A stretch of DNA of 64,000 bases, taken from contig OZ022238.1 in NCBI GenBank assembly GCA_963978895.1, positions 19,752,548 through 19,816,547 of the forward strand. The letters are read 5' to 3'. This document shows positions 40,773-52,039 of the stretch, one piece after another (position 1 is the first letter of the stretch; the number at the start of each line of letters is the position of its first letter). The stretch comes from Erpobdella octoculata (lineage: Eukaryota; Annelida; Clitellata; Hirudinida; Erpobdellidae). Both the position numbers and the translations under genes were made by a program. The notes under the pieces were generated by a model that saw nothing but the letters and a program-made list of their open reading frames with translations, was not told where the DNA came from and did no database searches.

Positions 40773-41220
40773 TTTAGGGATGTGCCGGATACTATATTTC
40801 ACCGGATACCGGATACAGGATAGCAGCCGGATAATGAAACTGCCGGATACCAAATACCGGATTATAGCGGTTCCGGATTTGGGATGCCGGATAGCGGATA
40901 CCTGAAATTTTTAAAACATTCAAAGTTTCAAGTTCAAGTTCTACCTTTGAAAGTAATGAGTAATAACAGATCATATAAAAAGATTTAAACAAGTTGCAAC
41001 TAAGTTCACAAAAAAATGCAAATACAAAGTAACATTCAAATTATTTGCTAACTAGCCTAGCTGATTAAGAGCTCCACACTTATTTTTAAAATCATTAGTT
41101 GCTCAGTTTTTTTGGCAAGAGATGGCAACGTGTGCCACTTAACACATTTCCTGGACAGCTAAAACGGCGTTCACTGTCAACACTTGCGGTGGAAACAAGT
41201 AAAGATAAAATTTTTTTTAA
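40773..41220 (-). mobile_element. hAT transposon 3' end with transposase C-terminus
   Basis: On the minus strand a decayed frame (41215-41095) reads STASVDSERRFS and LSGTRCHLLPKKLS, the hAT dimerisation domain (sERlFS...R..L.p). About 300 bp further is the terminus AGGGATGTGCCGG (40776-40788, complement sense) with subterminal ccggata repeats (40785-40905), a hallmark of some hAT ends. The element is cut by (TA)n at its very end. The rest of the transposase is missing. Confidence 0.7.
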
Positions 41221-41264
41221 TGAAATGCTTTTGAGTTGAGCCGTTTATATCTCGATAATTCAGG

Positions 41265-41330
41265 CGTTTGCTCTCCGTTCTCGCTCACGCTTGCTATCCC
41301 ATTCCCGTTCTCGCTCGCGCTCATTTTCTC
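41265..41330 (-). repeat. Polypyrimidine Helitron-like fragment
   Basis: Short run of the cccgttctcgctcgcgct unit, without the diagnostic 3' hairpin. Confidence 0.5.
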
Positions 41331-41339
41331 TTTTTAATT

Positions 41340-42015
41340 TTAATTCTTTCCTAACTTCTTTTAGCCCATAAAACGTAAAATAGATTTGCTAAAACTGGCT
41401 AAAACTTGCTTGAAGCCTTCAAACGTTGTTACGTAAACTAAACTTGAATTGTATTACGCAAATACCGTACCGATTTGAATTTTATTACGCACCCCGACGC
41501 GTTTCATACATGAAAAAAACTCGTCACCTTAGCAACCGAAACTATTTAACTATTAAAAAAAATAACAAAGATTCAGTAAATAACGTATTCGGTTGAGTTT
41601 TAGTTGTGAATATGTATTTATATTAAATTGTTAATAAATAAAATATAAAATTTTATAAATTTTTCGTTAAAATTTAATTCATATAATGAAAAAAATCGTA
41701 ACCTTAGCAACCGAAACTATTCGGCCGAATAAATAACCTAGATTCAGTAAATAACGTATTTGGTTAAACTTTAGTTGTAATTATTATTAATGAATAAAAT
41801 AACAATAAAATCTAAATTTTTCGTTAACATTTATTTAAATATAAATCCGCGGTCTGCATTTTACCCACCCACGACGCGTTTCAATATACGTTTCGTTACG
41901 CAGTGTATATTCTTCGAAATAAGGCAATCCAGGCCAAATTTTTCAAAACCCTTTCTTAATTAGCACCTAAAACTAAAAGATACCTAAAAAAACCTGCGTC
42001 AGATTTCGCTGACCC
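41340..42015. other. No gene; internal duplication
   Basis: Two diverged copies of a block (41520-41640 and 41690-41830) share accttagcaaccgaaact, gattcagtaaataacgtat and ttttcgttaa. Otherwise nothing recognised. Confidence 0.5.
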
Positions 42016-42019
42016 CAAC

Positions 42020-43165
42020 CCTTTCAAAACATCTGGAATGGTTGGCTGTACTGCAGCTTCTTTCATGTCTGAACGACAAACTCGATGCACAACAATATGG
42101 AGCATTCAAGAGACGATCAACAACGCATGCACTCGTCGATATTGTCCTTAAATGAATTGCGACTCTCGACGCTGGGTCGTCTGTTCGTAAAATTTTTGTT
42201 GATTACGCCAAGGTTTTTGACCACATCAATGACAACAATTTGATATCAAAAAGGATATTTCTAAAAGTCCTTGCATACATTGTCAAATGGATCTACTCCT
42301 CCCTCGACGGGCGACAGCAGAGGGTAAAAATAGGTCAAACTCTATAGGGCTGGGTGACGTTGAGTGCAAGAACGCTTCAGGGAACCTGGTTTGATCCTCT
42401 AATATTTGTCATCTTGATTGATTAAAGTTGGAATGCATGGTGCATAAATTCATCGATGACACAACGGCATCGGAGGTTGTTAAACGAGGTCAGAGTGGCT
42501 GTATGGGGAGATCGTCCAACAAATGGTCAACTGGTCTACACTGAATAAACTGAATATTAACTCAAAAAAACCAAAAGAAATTATCCTCGGAACGTTGACA
42601 AAGAACACTCCTCTTCCCCTGACACTGAGCGGGGTGGTCACCAAATGGGTGACGTCATTCAAGTTGCTGGGCATGATCGTCTCATCCAGTTTGAAGTGGG
42701 ACGATCATGTGGCAATGATGTGCACAAAGACTGCATCCCGGATGCACTTCTTGAAGATTCTAACGCGGGCGGGCGCTGGTCAGACCGACGTTCTAAGTTT
42801 CTACCTGGCAATTATTCGACCCATACTGGAATACGCGTGCCCAGTATGGCATGTTATGCTTACAAAAAAACTGTCATCTTCCATAGAATCCCAACAGAGA
42901 TATGAAATATGAAAAGGCCATGAGGTTGGCGAACATCCCCACACTGCATTACAGGCGTGAGATGCTTTCAAAACATTTCTTCCGATCTCTTTTTGAGCCA
43001 TCATGTTGCCTTCACCATTTCATCCCAGCTATCCGTGACTTCGAATTTATATTAAGGCTTCGGTCAACCACACCATACCCAATTCTTCGTTGCAAAACTA
43101 AAAGATTTCAGAACTCTTTCCTTCCTTACTCACTTAGACATTTCCAGACTTTTCATTTTTTTTTT
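42020..43165 (+). pseudogene. CR1/Rex1-like LINE, decayed RT and C-terminus
   Basis: Plus strand: LNDKLDAQQYGAFKRRSTTHALVDI, FVDYAKVFDHINDNNLI, IVKWIYSSLDGRQQRVKIG, then a degraded palm lacking a clear GVPQG and YADD. From 42523 the frame is well kept: MVNWSTLNKLNINSKKPKEI, FKLLGMIVSSSLKWDDHV, LAIIRPILEYACPVWHVML, then a stop and MRLANIPTLHYRREML to 43165. This is the thumb and C-terminal part of a CR1-group ORF2. Many stops. Confidence 0.75.
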
Positions 43166-43380
43166 AATTAATTTTCTTACAACATCTGTTCTAATCCAGC
43201 TTTTTTGGCTGCACTAAAAGAAAAATTTCAAATTTCAAATTTAAAGTAATTTAGTAAGTTTTTAATATTAATTTTCTTAAAATATTCCTGTTTAAAAAAA
43301 ATGCTTTAAGGAAATGTTAGGGGTGTCAAAAATGTATATAAAAACACTGAATTGTGGAGATGCTTGAAAAATTGAAAGTA

Positions 43381-43424
43381 GACACAACACCACAAATTAT
43401 TGCATTTTATTAAAAGATTTTATT
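43381..43424 (-). promoter_or_regulatory. Candidate poly(A) signal of minus-strand gene
   Basis: The minus strand has AATAAA twice (complement of 43419-43424 and 43406-43411), followed within 10-25 bases by aatttgtggtgttgtgtc, a GT-rich downstream element. It fits the 3' end of the gene whose last exon may be 43877-43936, leaving about 450 bp of 3' UTR. Confidence 0.45.
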
Positions 43425-43876
43425 TAAATTACAGATAAAATTCAAAAAACTACTGACAAGAGTAAATGCAAGACAGAAACATCGCACTTTCTGTCTCTTT
43501 TCTTAGAAAGGCAATAGAAATGAATCATGCAATCATAAAACAGTCTGTCTGATGTGCATTATATGTAAAGTTATAAAAAAACCATCAATGAAAACATTTT
43601 TAAACAAATGAAAAACTACAAATTAACTTACAATTTTGGTGAAAGACATGATGCTTTAAATAAACTACCATCATACTATCAGCTGATGTCATTTAATTAT
43701 ACTTTCAAGACCTTTGTTTAAATTATTTATTGAAAACTGGCCACATTAAAATCAGGATTTATTATTGCTAGTTTTCAATACATTATTATATTATAAAATT
43801 TAAATCTTATAAAAATAACGGTATTAAAAAAATTTCTTTTTGCCATTATCGGAATTTTTAAACATGTTAAAGGTAA

Positions 43877-43936
43877 TCAAGCAATACCCCCTAGCCGTTT
43901 GGAAGTACCCTTCAGTAATGCTTTGATAAGAGCATC
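43877..43936 (-). CDS. Candidate terminal exon of the membrane-protein gene
   Basis: After a gtgctccAG acceptor (43938-43937) the minus strand is open in phase 0 for 19 codons (start DALIKALLKGTSKRL) to TGA 43879-43877. Phase 0 matches the end of the exon at 44380-44708. A poly(A) signal follows about 450 bp on. The polypyrimidine tract is poor. The opposite strand offers a rival exon here (43895-43986), so this is the weakest exon of the model. Confidence 0.35.
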   Translation of the reverse strand, partial: DALIKALLKGTSKRLGGIA

Positions 43937-44181
43937 CTGGAGCACCCCGGGGGTGATTTTTTCCCGTACCCGCCGAGACGCCATGGGTAAGAAAAGTGAA
44001 TAGTCGGATTTACGGCAATGTATTGTTTAAAAGAAAATGGTTAGAATGGCTCTTTTCATGCAAAGAGTTTATTTTTTGTTTTTCCACCAAAAATGTTTCG
44101 ACATTATTTTTTATATATTAGTATATATTTGCTTTTATATTTATTTAACGCAATGTGAATTTATATAAATAAATATATATA

Positions 44182-44187
<6 letters not shown>

Positions 44188-44272
<85 letters not shown>
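44188..44272. repeat. (TA)n microsatellite
   Basis: In the putative last intron or 3' UTR of the minus-strand gene. Confidence 0.95.
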
Positions 44273-44274
<2 letters not shown>

Positions 44275-44379
44275 TCTTACAGTAACCGGTACGATTTCTT
44301 TGAAACCATAATTATGCTCACCGGCAATATATTTTCCATCACCATCACTAGCATTTTCACATCATCACTTTCGGCTAAC

Positions 44380-44708
44380 CTTCCTGGCGACATCTGCCGC
44401 GGTCATTGCATCCAGCGGACGTGTAGTAATGCATTTCCCGCTAGAAATGGCGAATCCATCAGTTTCATCATCGTCACCATCACCATTATCGTCGACCCCC
44501 AATGGCGTCTTTCTTTTCGACATTTTATCGCCTTTACTGCCGGCCTCCGCTGGTTCATCTTGCATAGCAGCGGCAGTAAAGGTGTTTGATAAAGTTGACG
44601 ACGTTTGCTTGTGGTTGTAGCTTTGGTAGAGTGGAGACGACAGAGACGATGACGAGGACGACAGCAGCGACTGCGGTTGAAGCGGCTGAGGCAACGAATG
44701 GCGAAGAT
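44380..44708 (-). CDS. Host-gene exon: Ser/Pro-rich and acidic cytoplasmic tail
   Basis: 329 nt on minus between an acceptor (attttgtAG, 44710-44709) and a donor (GGAAG|GTTAGC at 44379). Open throughout from phase 1 to phase 0. The 109 codons give SLPQPLQPQSLLSSSSSSL, YQSYNHKQTSSTLS, a Glu/Lys segment, DDNGDGDDDETDGF, and LDAMTAADVARK. Codon and GC content are far above the flanks. Joining it to 49104-49248 splits an Asp codon (G|AT). If not spliced at 44379 it would end four codons later. No known domain; likely a disordered tail after a transmembrane segment. Confidence 0.6.
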
Positions 44709-44710
44709 CT

Positions 44711-46320
44711 ACAAAATTGCAATGATTTCTTGTTCAAATAAAAAGTAATCAGGTTTTTGTTCTTGTGCACATTTGTTGCAGCTGTAAAAAAAATTTAAAT
44801 TGATTTTTTGAAATAACAGAATATTAAAATTACTTCTAAAGTTACTATAAAACAGACATTTGCTAACACAACTGTTTCTAATTCAAACAAACAAAACCCA
44901 ACAATAACTGGTTTTAAAACATTTAAAATGCAGGAAAAATCACAACCACTCAACTTTAGCGTCATATCCAACGGTTACTACTTCAATAACTGGAATATCT
45001 ACATCTACAGTATGCTTAATATAAAGTTTTTGTGTTCAGACAATTTCTAGAATATAATAAACTTTATTTGCTTCTCTCCTGCTGTTTGATTCATTTCTTC
45101 TACTTAAGCTTTTTACATCTTCGTTACCGATTATCCATAATTTTTTTCTTATTTGCTAGTTATTCCTTTGTAGCGCCACCTTAAAAACTTGTTTACATTC
45201 AAATGCAAAAACGTTGCAGTTTTTTACTGTATATTTCAAATTTATTGCAACACAGTAACACCCAAGCCACCTTCCCACACAGTAGTGAAAACAGCGTTTT
45301 TAAATGTTATCTCTTCGGTTACCCGTGCAGCTGAGAAGATCATAATTTTAATTTCAATTGCTAAGACACGATGATAAAGAAAAATTCTAATAGCAACCGA
45401 CGGCCCGCCACGAGTCTCCCAGGACCGTAGGACCTAAACGAGCCCGGGGCAAAAATGTTCCTTAATGCCATCCGGGAAGATATACGACCGAGTCAAACAA
45501 GAGACGACAACGACTGTCTGGGCCCGTCCCACGCGCTGAATGGTAGGATGTTGGTGAAGTGTGAAGGACGGGGATGGGTAGAAATACTGAGTGAAAAAAG
45601 TCAAAAATTGTCTGTCAATCATTGTTTATTTTAATCTCTCCCTTTTAATTTCTTTTCTTAATTGAGTTGGTTCAAATTAAGATTTTATAAATCCCCTCCG
45701 TTGATATATCAAACCAATGAAATACCATCGATTCGTATCTCCTTGGTCCAAAAAAAATCAAAGAGTCTATAAACATGTTACCGCTGTACCTATATATAGG
45801 TACAATTCAGTCTCAGTCTTAGAAATCAAAAGAAGTAACGCTGCAATCGAAAAATATTATATAATGGATTTAAAATTTTTTTAGAAAACAAGGAACACTT
45901 CTCAACGATGTCCGTCAATTCACAAAAAATGTCGTGTATACCGAAATTCTTTAATAACTATTTATTCCACTCTTTAATTTTCACATCTTTTGAATTTATA
46001 TGAAATACTTTATTATATTGAAAATTTAAACACAAGAACAAATTTCAATAAATTTGCTTATATATACAAAAAAACAATTTTTTATGGTTATCAAATATTA
46101 TTTGGTTTTTGTTGACTATTTTTTATAAAATGTTCACAAAGTACTTCGTAATTTTAAAACATCCGTCTTTGGGATGGGCAAAACCACTAGTATAGTAATA
46201 ATAAAGTAAGATAAAGAGATTTTGAAACATAAAAAAACCTTTAATTGCACAAAAGTAAAAACAAATAAAACTAGAAAAAAGTGTAAAGTAAGAAACATAT
46301 AAATTTAAATTGTTTGCATA
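44711..46320. other. Putative intron, no repeats recognised
   Basis: A GC-richer patch at 45385-45560 contains short open frames on both strands but no splice-bounded exon I can defend. Confidence 0.35.
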
Positions 46321-46329
46321 ATTTGCAAA

Positions 46330-47030
46330 ATCTCACGTTATTTCCACTGCAAAGTGGGGAAAAGCCTTCAAGAAATTGACAATGAACTCTTCATAAATTG
46401 CTTCCAGTTCATTGGCAAGTACTTCATGAGTATGACTGCCACATAGTCTTCTTAATGCTTAACAACAAACTCAAATGTGGTAGAGTCAACCCAATGGACA
46501 GTAACCCCAAAAAGCTTTTGTGCTTAATAGTCGACTGTATATACAAACGTCTCCACGGCAGTTTACTTAATTAGTAGATTAAGCTTTTGCCAAACGAACC
46601 GTTCTTCAAGGTGTTTTGTTACCGTCTGTCTACATTTCTGGCGTGACTTGTTATGACACAAAATAAAATTTTTCATCAAATTGAAACTAAAGGAGAAATT
46701 GAGCATTTATAAAAAAGTTCAGTTTTATAAACAGAACCACTCTACAAATTTTTTTTCAGAACTTTTAACCGATCACCACAAGTGTTTATTGAGACATTAC
46801 AACGCCACAAAACTAACTTATTGAAAACACATCAATTAGGCAAGAAAAAAAAATAAGATAAAAAGTATTGGTATTGGGTATTGACTAATTGTTGATTTAA
46901 ATGTATTGACAATACAGAATCAATGCTTCTCAGTAAAATTATTGACAATACAATTCCCTTTAACGACAAACTATTGTCATCAGTTTATTGGTATTTGTCA
47001 AATACCAATCTCAACATCCCTAGACTATGG
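46330..47030 (-). mobile_element. hAT transposase fragment and terminus
   Basis: The minus strand reads FGVTVHWVDSTTFEF (near 46510), then in another frame CGSHTHEVLANELEAIYEEF (near 46450), the central hAT segment where ...TvHwid... is followed by ...hta..i...L..i... . About 500 bp upstream on minus, TAGGGATGTTGAGATTGG at about 47023-47006 and repeated attgacaatac/gtattggtatt words look like a hAT 5' terminus. Sits in an intron of the membrane-protein gene. Confidence 0.6.
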
Positions 47031-47189
47031 TCTTCAAAAATTAGAATTTAAGTATTTCTTACAATTAACAAATTTGTTATTAATAAATTGTCACGGCTTT
47101 TTCCTTTAGTTCTTCATCAATATTTTATTTAGTTTTCTTCTGTTTTTTGTTTCATTTTCTAATTATCTTTCTTTGTTTTAGTTTATGCC

Positions 47190-47400
47190 ATCGTTATCAT
47201 CATTAACACTGTTGTCGTCGTCACTTCAACGTCGTCTGAAAACACCCAGCGGGGTTCATCTATTTGCAAGGCCGTCATAACGTGATAGGTTCGTTTCCTT
47301 GAAGTAACCATTCCGTCCCATTCCACTCTTGCGCAGATGAAAAAGAAGAGAAAATGTAAACGAATCTGCGAAGTGACTTTAATGTAGCCATGTTAGACTT
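47190..47400 (-). other. Open GC-richer segment, possible exon
   Basis: Minus-strand frame open from about 47390 to TAA near 47187: ...CARVEWDGMVTSRKRTYHV, MTALQIDEPRWVFSDDVEV. There is a pyrimidine-rich stretch with gcgcaAG acceptor-like site, but no phase-compatible donor to the neighbouring exons. It could be an alternative exon or a repeat. Confidence 0.25.
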
Positions 47401-47652
47401 TCTATGTTCAAGTGTAGTTTGCTTTGCACTACAAATGTTTATCAAGGAATGCTATGAGCTGATATAAATGAAATTTTTATTTAGTTTTTGATGGTTTTCG
47501 GGATAGTTGTTGCGTGTCATTTTCAAATTGTAAAAAAGTTTGAGATTCCGTTTTACTCATTTCCTAGCGATTTTGGGTGATTGTACAAACCCAAGTGACT
47601 GAATAGTAGTGAATGGCTTTAATAACGTTCATTGGAGATCATTGAAGATTTT

Positions 47653-47655
<3 letters not shown>

Positions 47656-47710
<55 letters not shown>
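47656..47710. repeat. (TA)n microsatellite
   Basis: Short tract with one acatat break. Confidence 0.9.
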
Positions 47711-47712
<2 letters not shown>

Positions 47713-48629
47713 GTGAGAAAATTTTAATGTTATTTCAATTCTACATTTGTTCAGCAGTACATACCTATAAAAATTAAAAAATACAATACTTGATTACTTT
47801 TACTTTTATACATATCGGTTGGCCTGGCTCAACGACTGGTCCGTTAAATGCATGTGCGACATCATCACATCAAAATGCCAATTGATTACATTCGATTTGA
47901 CAATGTCAGATATATCATAACTATGCGGATTGTTTTATATAATTTTTTAAGTGCCATTCTTCACCACACTTTCTGTTCTTAGTTTCTTCTATCATTAATC
48001 ATCTAAGCTCGATATCTTCACTAGAGGGCACCCTGCCGAGTGTTTTTTTTTCTGTATAAATATTCGCTTCTTTTTCTGCTTACTCTTTTTTTCTTTTTGT
48101 TACTTTTTTCTCTTTTTTTTACTTTCTCTCTCTCTCTCTTTCTCTCTTTTTTTCTTTTCCCATATTCGCTATGATTTCCTAACAAGTTTTCATTTTTTTA
48201 ATTTCCATTACTTCAGATTGCTTTATGGTTTATTATAATAAACGTATTCATATAATAATTTAGGATTTTTTTTCTGATTGGGAACTTTTTTATTTTTTCA
48301 CATAAATAAATTTGTATTTGGTTTTTTGTCGTTTTTTTAAAAAAAACTTTATTTCCGTGTGTCCACTTCTTCAGTTGTAACTTCACATTTCAAACTTTCA
48401 ATTTATTTTTTTTTAAATTTTTTACTTCTCTGAAATTTTTTCAATATATTTTAAATTAAAATTTTCCAACGGCTGTCGCAACATAAAAACAACTCTGTAA
48501 CGTAATTTTACAATCAAAACAGTCTTGTTGCCTCACCGTTGTAGTGGAGGCAATCTTTTTGTCAGTTCTTATTTTACACTGTGTTTAACAATCAGTCGCT
48601 ACAATTTGCTGGTGTTTACTATTGCTTTG

Positions 48630-48888
48630 CTATCATCATAACCATCATCAGCATCATCATTTTATCATCATCATAATCATCATCATAATCATCATCATCA
48701 TCATCATCACCATCATCGTCATCATCGTCGTCGTCGTTGTCGTCGTCATCACCGCCATCATCATCATCGTCATCTTCATCATCATCATCATCATCATTCA
48801 TCGTCGTCGTCGCCGTCGTCGTCATCATCATCCATCGTCATCGTCATCGTCATCCTCATCATCATCGTCATCATCATCATCAGCATCG

Positions 48889-48975
<87 letters not shown>

Positions 48976-49010
48976 CTGTCATCATCATCGTCATCATTAT
49001 CATTATCAAA
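48630..49010. repeat. (CAT)n trinucleotide repeat with CGT variants
   Basis: About 380 bp of tcatca/tcgtcg triplets. The right 120 bp is pure CAT. It lies just past the exon at 49104-49248 in the minus sense, so would be intronic. Poly-His, poly-Ser, poly-Asp and poly-Met frames are artefacts of the triplet repeat. Confidence 0.9.
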
Positions 49011-49103
49011 ACTCCAGTACTACTACAATCATTACAACAACGAAGACTCCAGACAGCTAACCTTCACGTCGACTTTCTAACATCCGGTCATTAACTGCGT
49101 GAC

Positions 49104-49248
49104 CTTGGCACCACCTTGCGAGGAACGTAACCGCAGCCATGACAGCTGCGATGACAACAGCCAATAGGATGACTGAAGGAAAGAACGCCAGAGTTGTACT
49201 TCCGATGAACTGCGAGGCGAAGTCTCTGGAACTTCCGTGTATTGTATC
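49104..49248 (-). CDS. Host-gene exon: transmembrane segment
   Basis: 145 nt on minus between acceptor attttAG (49250-49249) and donor CCAAG|GTCACG (49103). Starts phase 0 and ends phase 1, matching both neighbouring exons. It encodes a short polar lead (HGSSRDFASQF), a hydrophobic helix TLAFFPSVILLAVVIAAVMA followed by AVTFLARW, i.e. a single membrane span with a positively charged, presumably cytoplasmic side. If the donor is not used the frame stops 15 codons later at TAG near 49060, which would give a short-tailed isoform. Confidence 0.65.
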
Positions 49249-49259
49249 CTAAAATTATA

Positions 49260-50100
49260 TTGCACGATGTTGTTGTACGAAAGAAAATTGTTTATTGTTT
49301 GCGTTTGTAATATGTATGTATGCAGGTTTCTGTACATATGCAGCCTGTGTATATCGTGTACACATTGCATACATGCAATGTGTGTACATATACATAATGT
49401 GTTTATATGAAATGTGTTCCCACAAGCATAAAATATCCATATGCATTATGCTATTATACAACATATGAAAATACAAAATTTTGACTTAAAAATTGTATTG
49501 GATTAAGTACGAAATAAAATACAATTACAAGTCTGGTGGCTTATAGGTTCATGGAACCAGCGGTTTATGTTTGATATCCGCCAAATTCATCGAGAAACAA
49601 TTCATCGTGAGGCGAATTCATCGTGTGGAAAATTTGTGAAATTATAAGCATTTTTACTCATTTTCTAAATGACCAAACTCAAATCCTAGTTAATTTTCCC
49701 AGAACAGACTTCAAGAATAACGATTATTTTTCACAGCCATGTTTATGAAATTTAGGTTTACTGCAATTATGTATAATACCAAGAAATTAACGTTAACGCA
49801 GTTTATTAATAAGACAAAACACTAATTTGAATAAGAAGACATAGTTAACAGTTAAAATTGTGAGTCATTAAACCACTTCAAGGCATACTTTCAACTAAAA
49901 TAAATAAAATATTGCAAGTGTTAATGACAATCACTTTATATAATGGCCGATCAAGAATACTGTAAAGGCCAATTAAACCATTAAGCTAATAAAAACAAGT
50001 TATTGCTAACTTGCCTCAGTTGTCTTTTTAGACAAACGTACCTTATAGCGTCTGTAAAATACTAGTACTAAAATAGATAATGAAAATCACTTTTGTTTGG
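49260..50100. other. Putative intron; small catcg-rich motif block
   Basis: 49585-49640 has three spaced attcatcg words. An inverted counterpart lies at 51005-51075. gtgtgtacatatac words cluster at 49320-49400. No gene seen. Confidence 0.4.
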
Positions 50101-50104
50101 CGAA

Positions 50105-50360
50105 TTTAAACCTTTGTGACCAACTAAATCAATTTCTAATCCTTTATATTAACTAAATCAATTTTTAATCGTTTATATTAACTAAATCAATTTTTAATCT
50201 TTTATATTAACTAAATCAATTTTTAATCCTTGTTTGTTTCTGTCTGATTTATTCATTGAACACAAGCCCATTTCCCGTCATTTAATCAATATGAAACTTG
50301 GTCCATAGACTTGTTAGGACTAACAAATATTTTTAAGATGTTCAAGTAGATAGAAAAACA
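50105..50360 (+). repeat. 29-31 bp tandem repeat at start of a dispersed repeat
   Basis: Four copies of aactaaatcaatttttaatc + tttatatt (50118-50232). This runs into tttctgtctgatttattc, gaaacttggtccatagact, a sequence matched at 55910-56085. The arrangement suggests the start of a non-autonomous transposon whose first unit expanded. Confidence 0.7.
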
Positions 50361-51000
50361 AACAAAAAACAATTTTTTGAACGCTCTGCTAAAAAACTAT
50401 GCGAGGTTCGGTGACGTTTATAGGCTATATCATTTTTTATTTATTTTCCGATGTCTGTTAAAACTAAATGCACTATATATTATTGAATTTCTGCACAATT
50501 TGACAAGGAATTTAGGGTGAAAAATTAAAAAGGATGTTGAAGAATTTTTAAAGCAAAATTTTTGACGGTTCATTTGTTAACTTTTTTGCAACTTTTACAA
50601 CTCACAATAGCTTATGTCCACAGGTATGGATTTCTTAAAAGAAGAAAGTTTTACATTAAAAAGTACATACACAGGTGTCATCTTGATACTGGACACTTTC
50701 ATAACGTCTATACTTAACCACGATTTCAGAATTTTGTTCATTCCTAACCACAGCAGGTGTTCTCATTAGTTCAAAGTTACAAAAATAATCCTAAAGAGAA
50801 CCTACATTTTACGAATAAATAGGACCAACAAACATTTATGTTTTAGTAATATTAAAGAAAATGTGAGAATATCCAAAAAAATTCAATTCATTTTTCAAAT
50901 ATTTCTTTCTCAGGACGATTAAATTCTTATTTACTTCCATGCATTGATATATTTTGTAAAAAATTCAATGATTTAATCAAAAGTTGTATTTTGAAAATAA
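50361..51000. other. No gene seen
   Basis: AT-rich intron-like sequence. Confidence 0.4.
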
Positions 51001-51004
51001 AGTT

Positions 51005-51345
51005 TCCATCGAGAAAAAGTATCCATGAGGAAATTTGCAACGATGAATTGTTTCACCATGAATTTTCCACAACGAATTGTCTTTACAAAAAAATGTATCT
51101 CCATAAATAACTGTAATGTATAATTGTATAATTATATAAGTTGTCAAATAATAATAATATAACTGTGTAACTGTATAACTGTGTAACTGTATGCATAATT
51201 GATGTATAACTGTATGCATAATTGATGTATAACTGTATGCATAATTGATGTATAACTGTATGCATAATTGATGTATAACTGTATTTTTACAATCTCACAA
51301 TAAATTGTCCACGATGATTTGTCTCACAATGAATTAATACATATT
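51005..51345. repeat. 23-bp tandem repeat within attcatcg-type element
   Basis: 51176-51290 holds about five copies of tgtatgcataattgatgtataac. It is flanked by catgaattttcc/acaacgaattgtc (51005-51075) and cacgatgatttgtc (51308-51340). These flanks resemble the reverse complement of 49585-49640, so a larger inverted repeat may enclose 49.6-51.3 kb. Confidence 0.65.
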
Positions 51346-51575
51346 GAATATTTAATTAATTGAACACTTATTGATGTAAAAACTACGAGCAAAATGACCA
51401 CTTCAAATCTGCTTATAATATCTGGTAGACTGGCGCTCTTGCTACGGTATTAAATTGAAAGTCGTAATAATTCTATGATATAAAATAATATTTCATTGTT
51501 TGAGCCGACAGGCCTTTCATATTAATTCAGCAGCATCCATGTATTATCGAAAATACTTAAAACGTTTCAACATAC

Positions 51576-51752
51576 CACTTGGATGAGCAGCACGGTCTTT
51601 CCATGACGTCCGTGCGTTTGTACTGTGTCATGAATGACCTTGACATCGTTGATGCCTTCTTTTGAGTAAAGAAAAGTGGAAGAGGTCAGAATGCTGATCA
51701 GTTCTTTTGATGAGGGTTTCAAATCTTTTGCAGATTTTAGGTAAACGTCGCC
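51576..51752 (-). CDS. Host-gene exon: extracellular domain piece
   Basis: 177 nt (59 codons, phase 0 to 0) on minus, between acceptor ttttttttcaaAG (51754-51753) and donor CAAGTG|GTATGT (51575). Encodes GDVYLKSAKDLKPSSKELIS, LYSKEGINDVKVIHDTVQ and HGKTVLLIQV. The alternation of a Ser/Lys lead, amphipathic helix and a beta-strand-like end just before a transmembrane exon would suit a SEA-like or other membrane-proximal domain, but no diagnostic residue set is present. Upstream exons must lie beyond the Helitron at 52 kb or outside the window. Confidence 0.55.
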
Positions 51753-51759
51753 CTTTGAA

Positions 51760-52035
51760 AAAAAATTGAGTGCCAGTTGAAATTTGAAGTAAAAGTTTTT
51801 CTTTGATACTTCAACGAATAAATGGCGTGATGACAATAATTTACCGCTAAACTAAAGTTTTGCTAATTAGTTGGAATCAAGAAAATTTAATTAGTTTCAG
51901 CCTTAGCAATAAATAAAAATGTTTTTTATAAAGTATTTCGAAACTGTATTTGCCCAATGTTAATATGCGGAGTTTTAAATGTTTTAGTTATGATTGCTTT
52001 TTGTTTGCCACGGCTGCTCTTCAATTCCAAAAGTG
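51760..52035. other. Putative intron
   Basis: No feature recognised upstream (minus sense) of the exon. Confidence 0.3.
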
Positions 52036-52039
52036 TACA

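Noticed and set aside
48619..49080. Poly-His, poly-Ser, poly-Asp and poly-Met ORFs
   Set aside because: All are frames of one CAT trinucleotide repeat; none has unique flanking sequence or a start context.
51083..51265. ORF with repeated YTSIMHTV
   Set aside because: Translation of a 23-bp tandem repeat.
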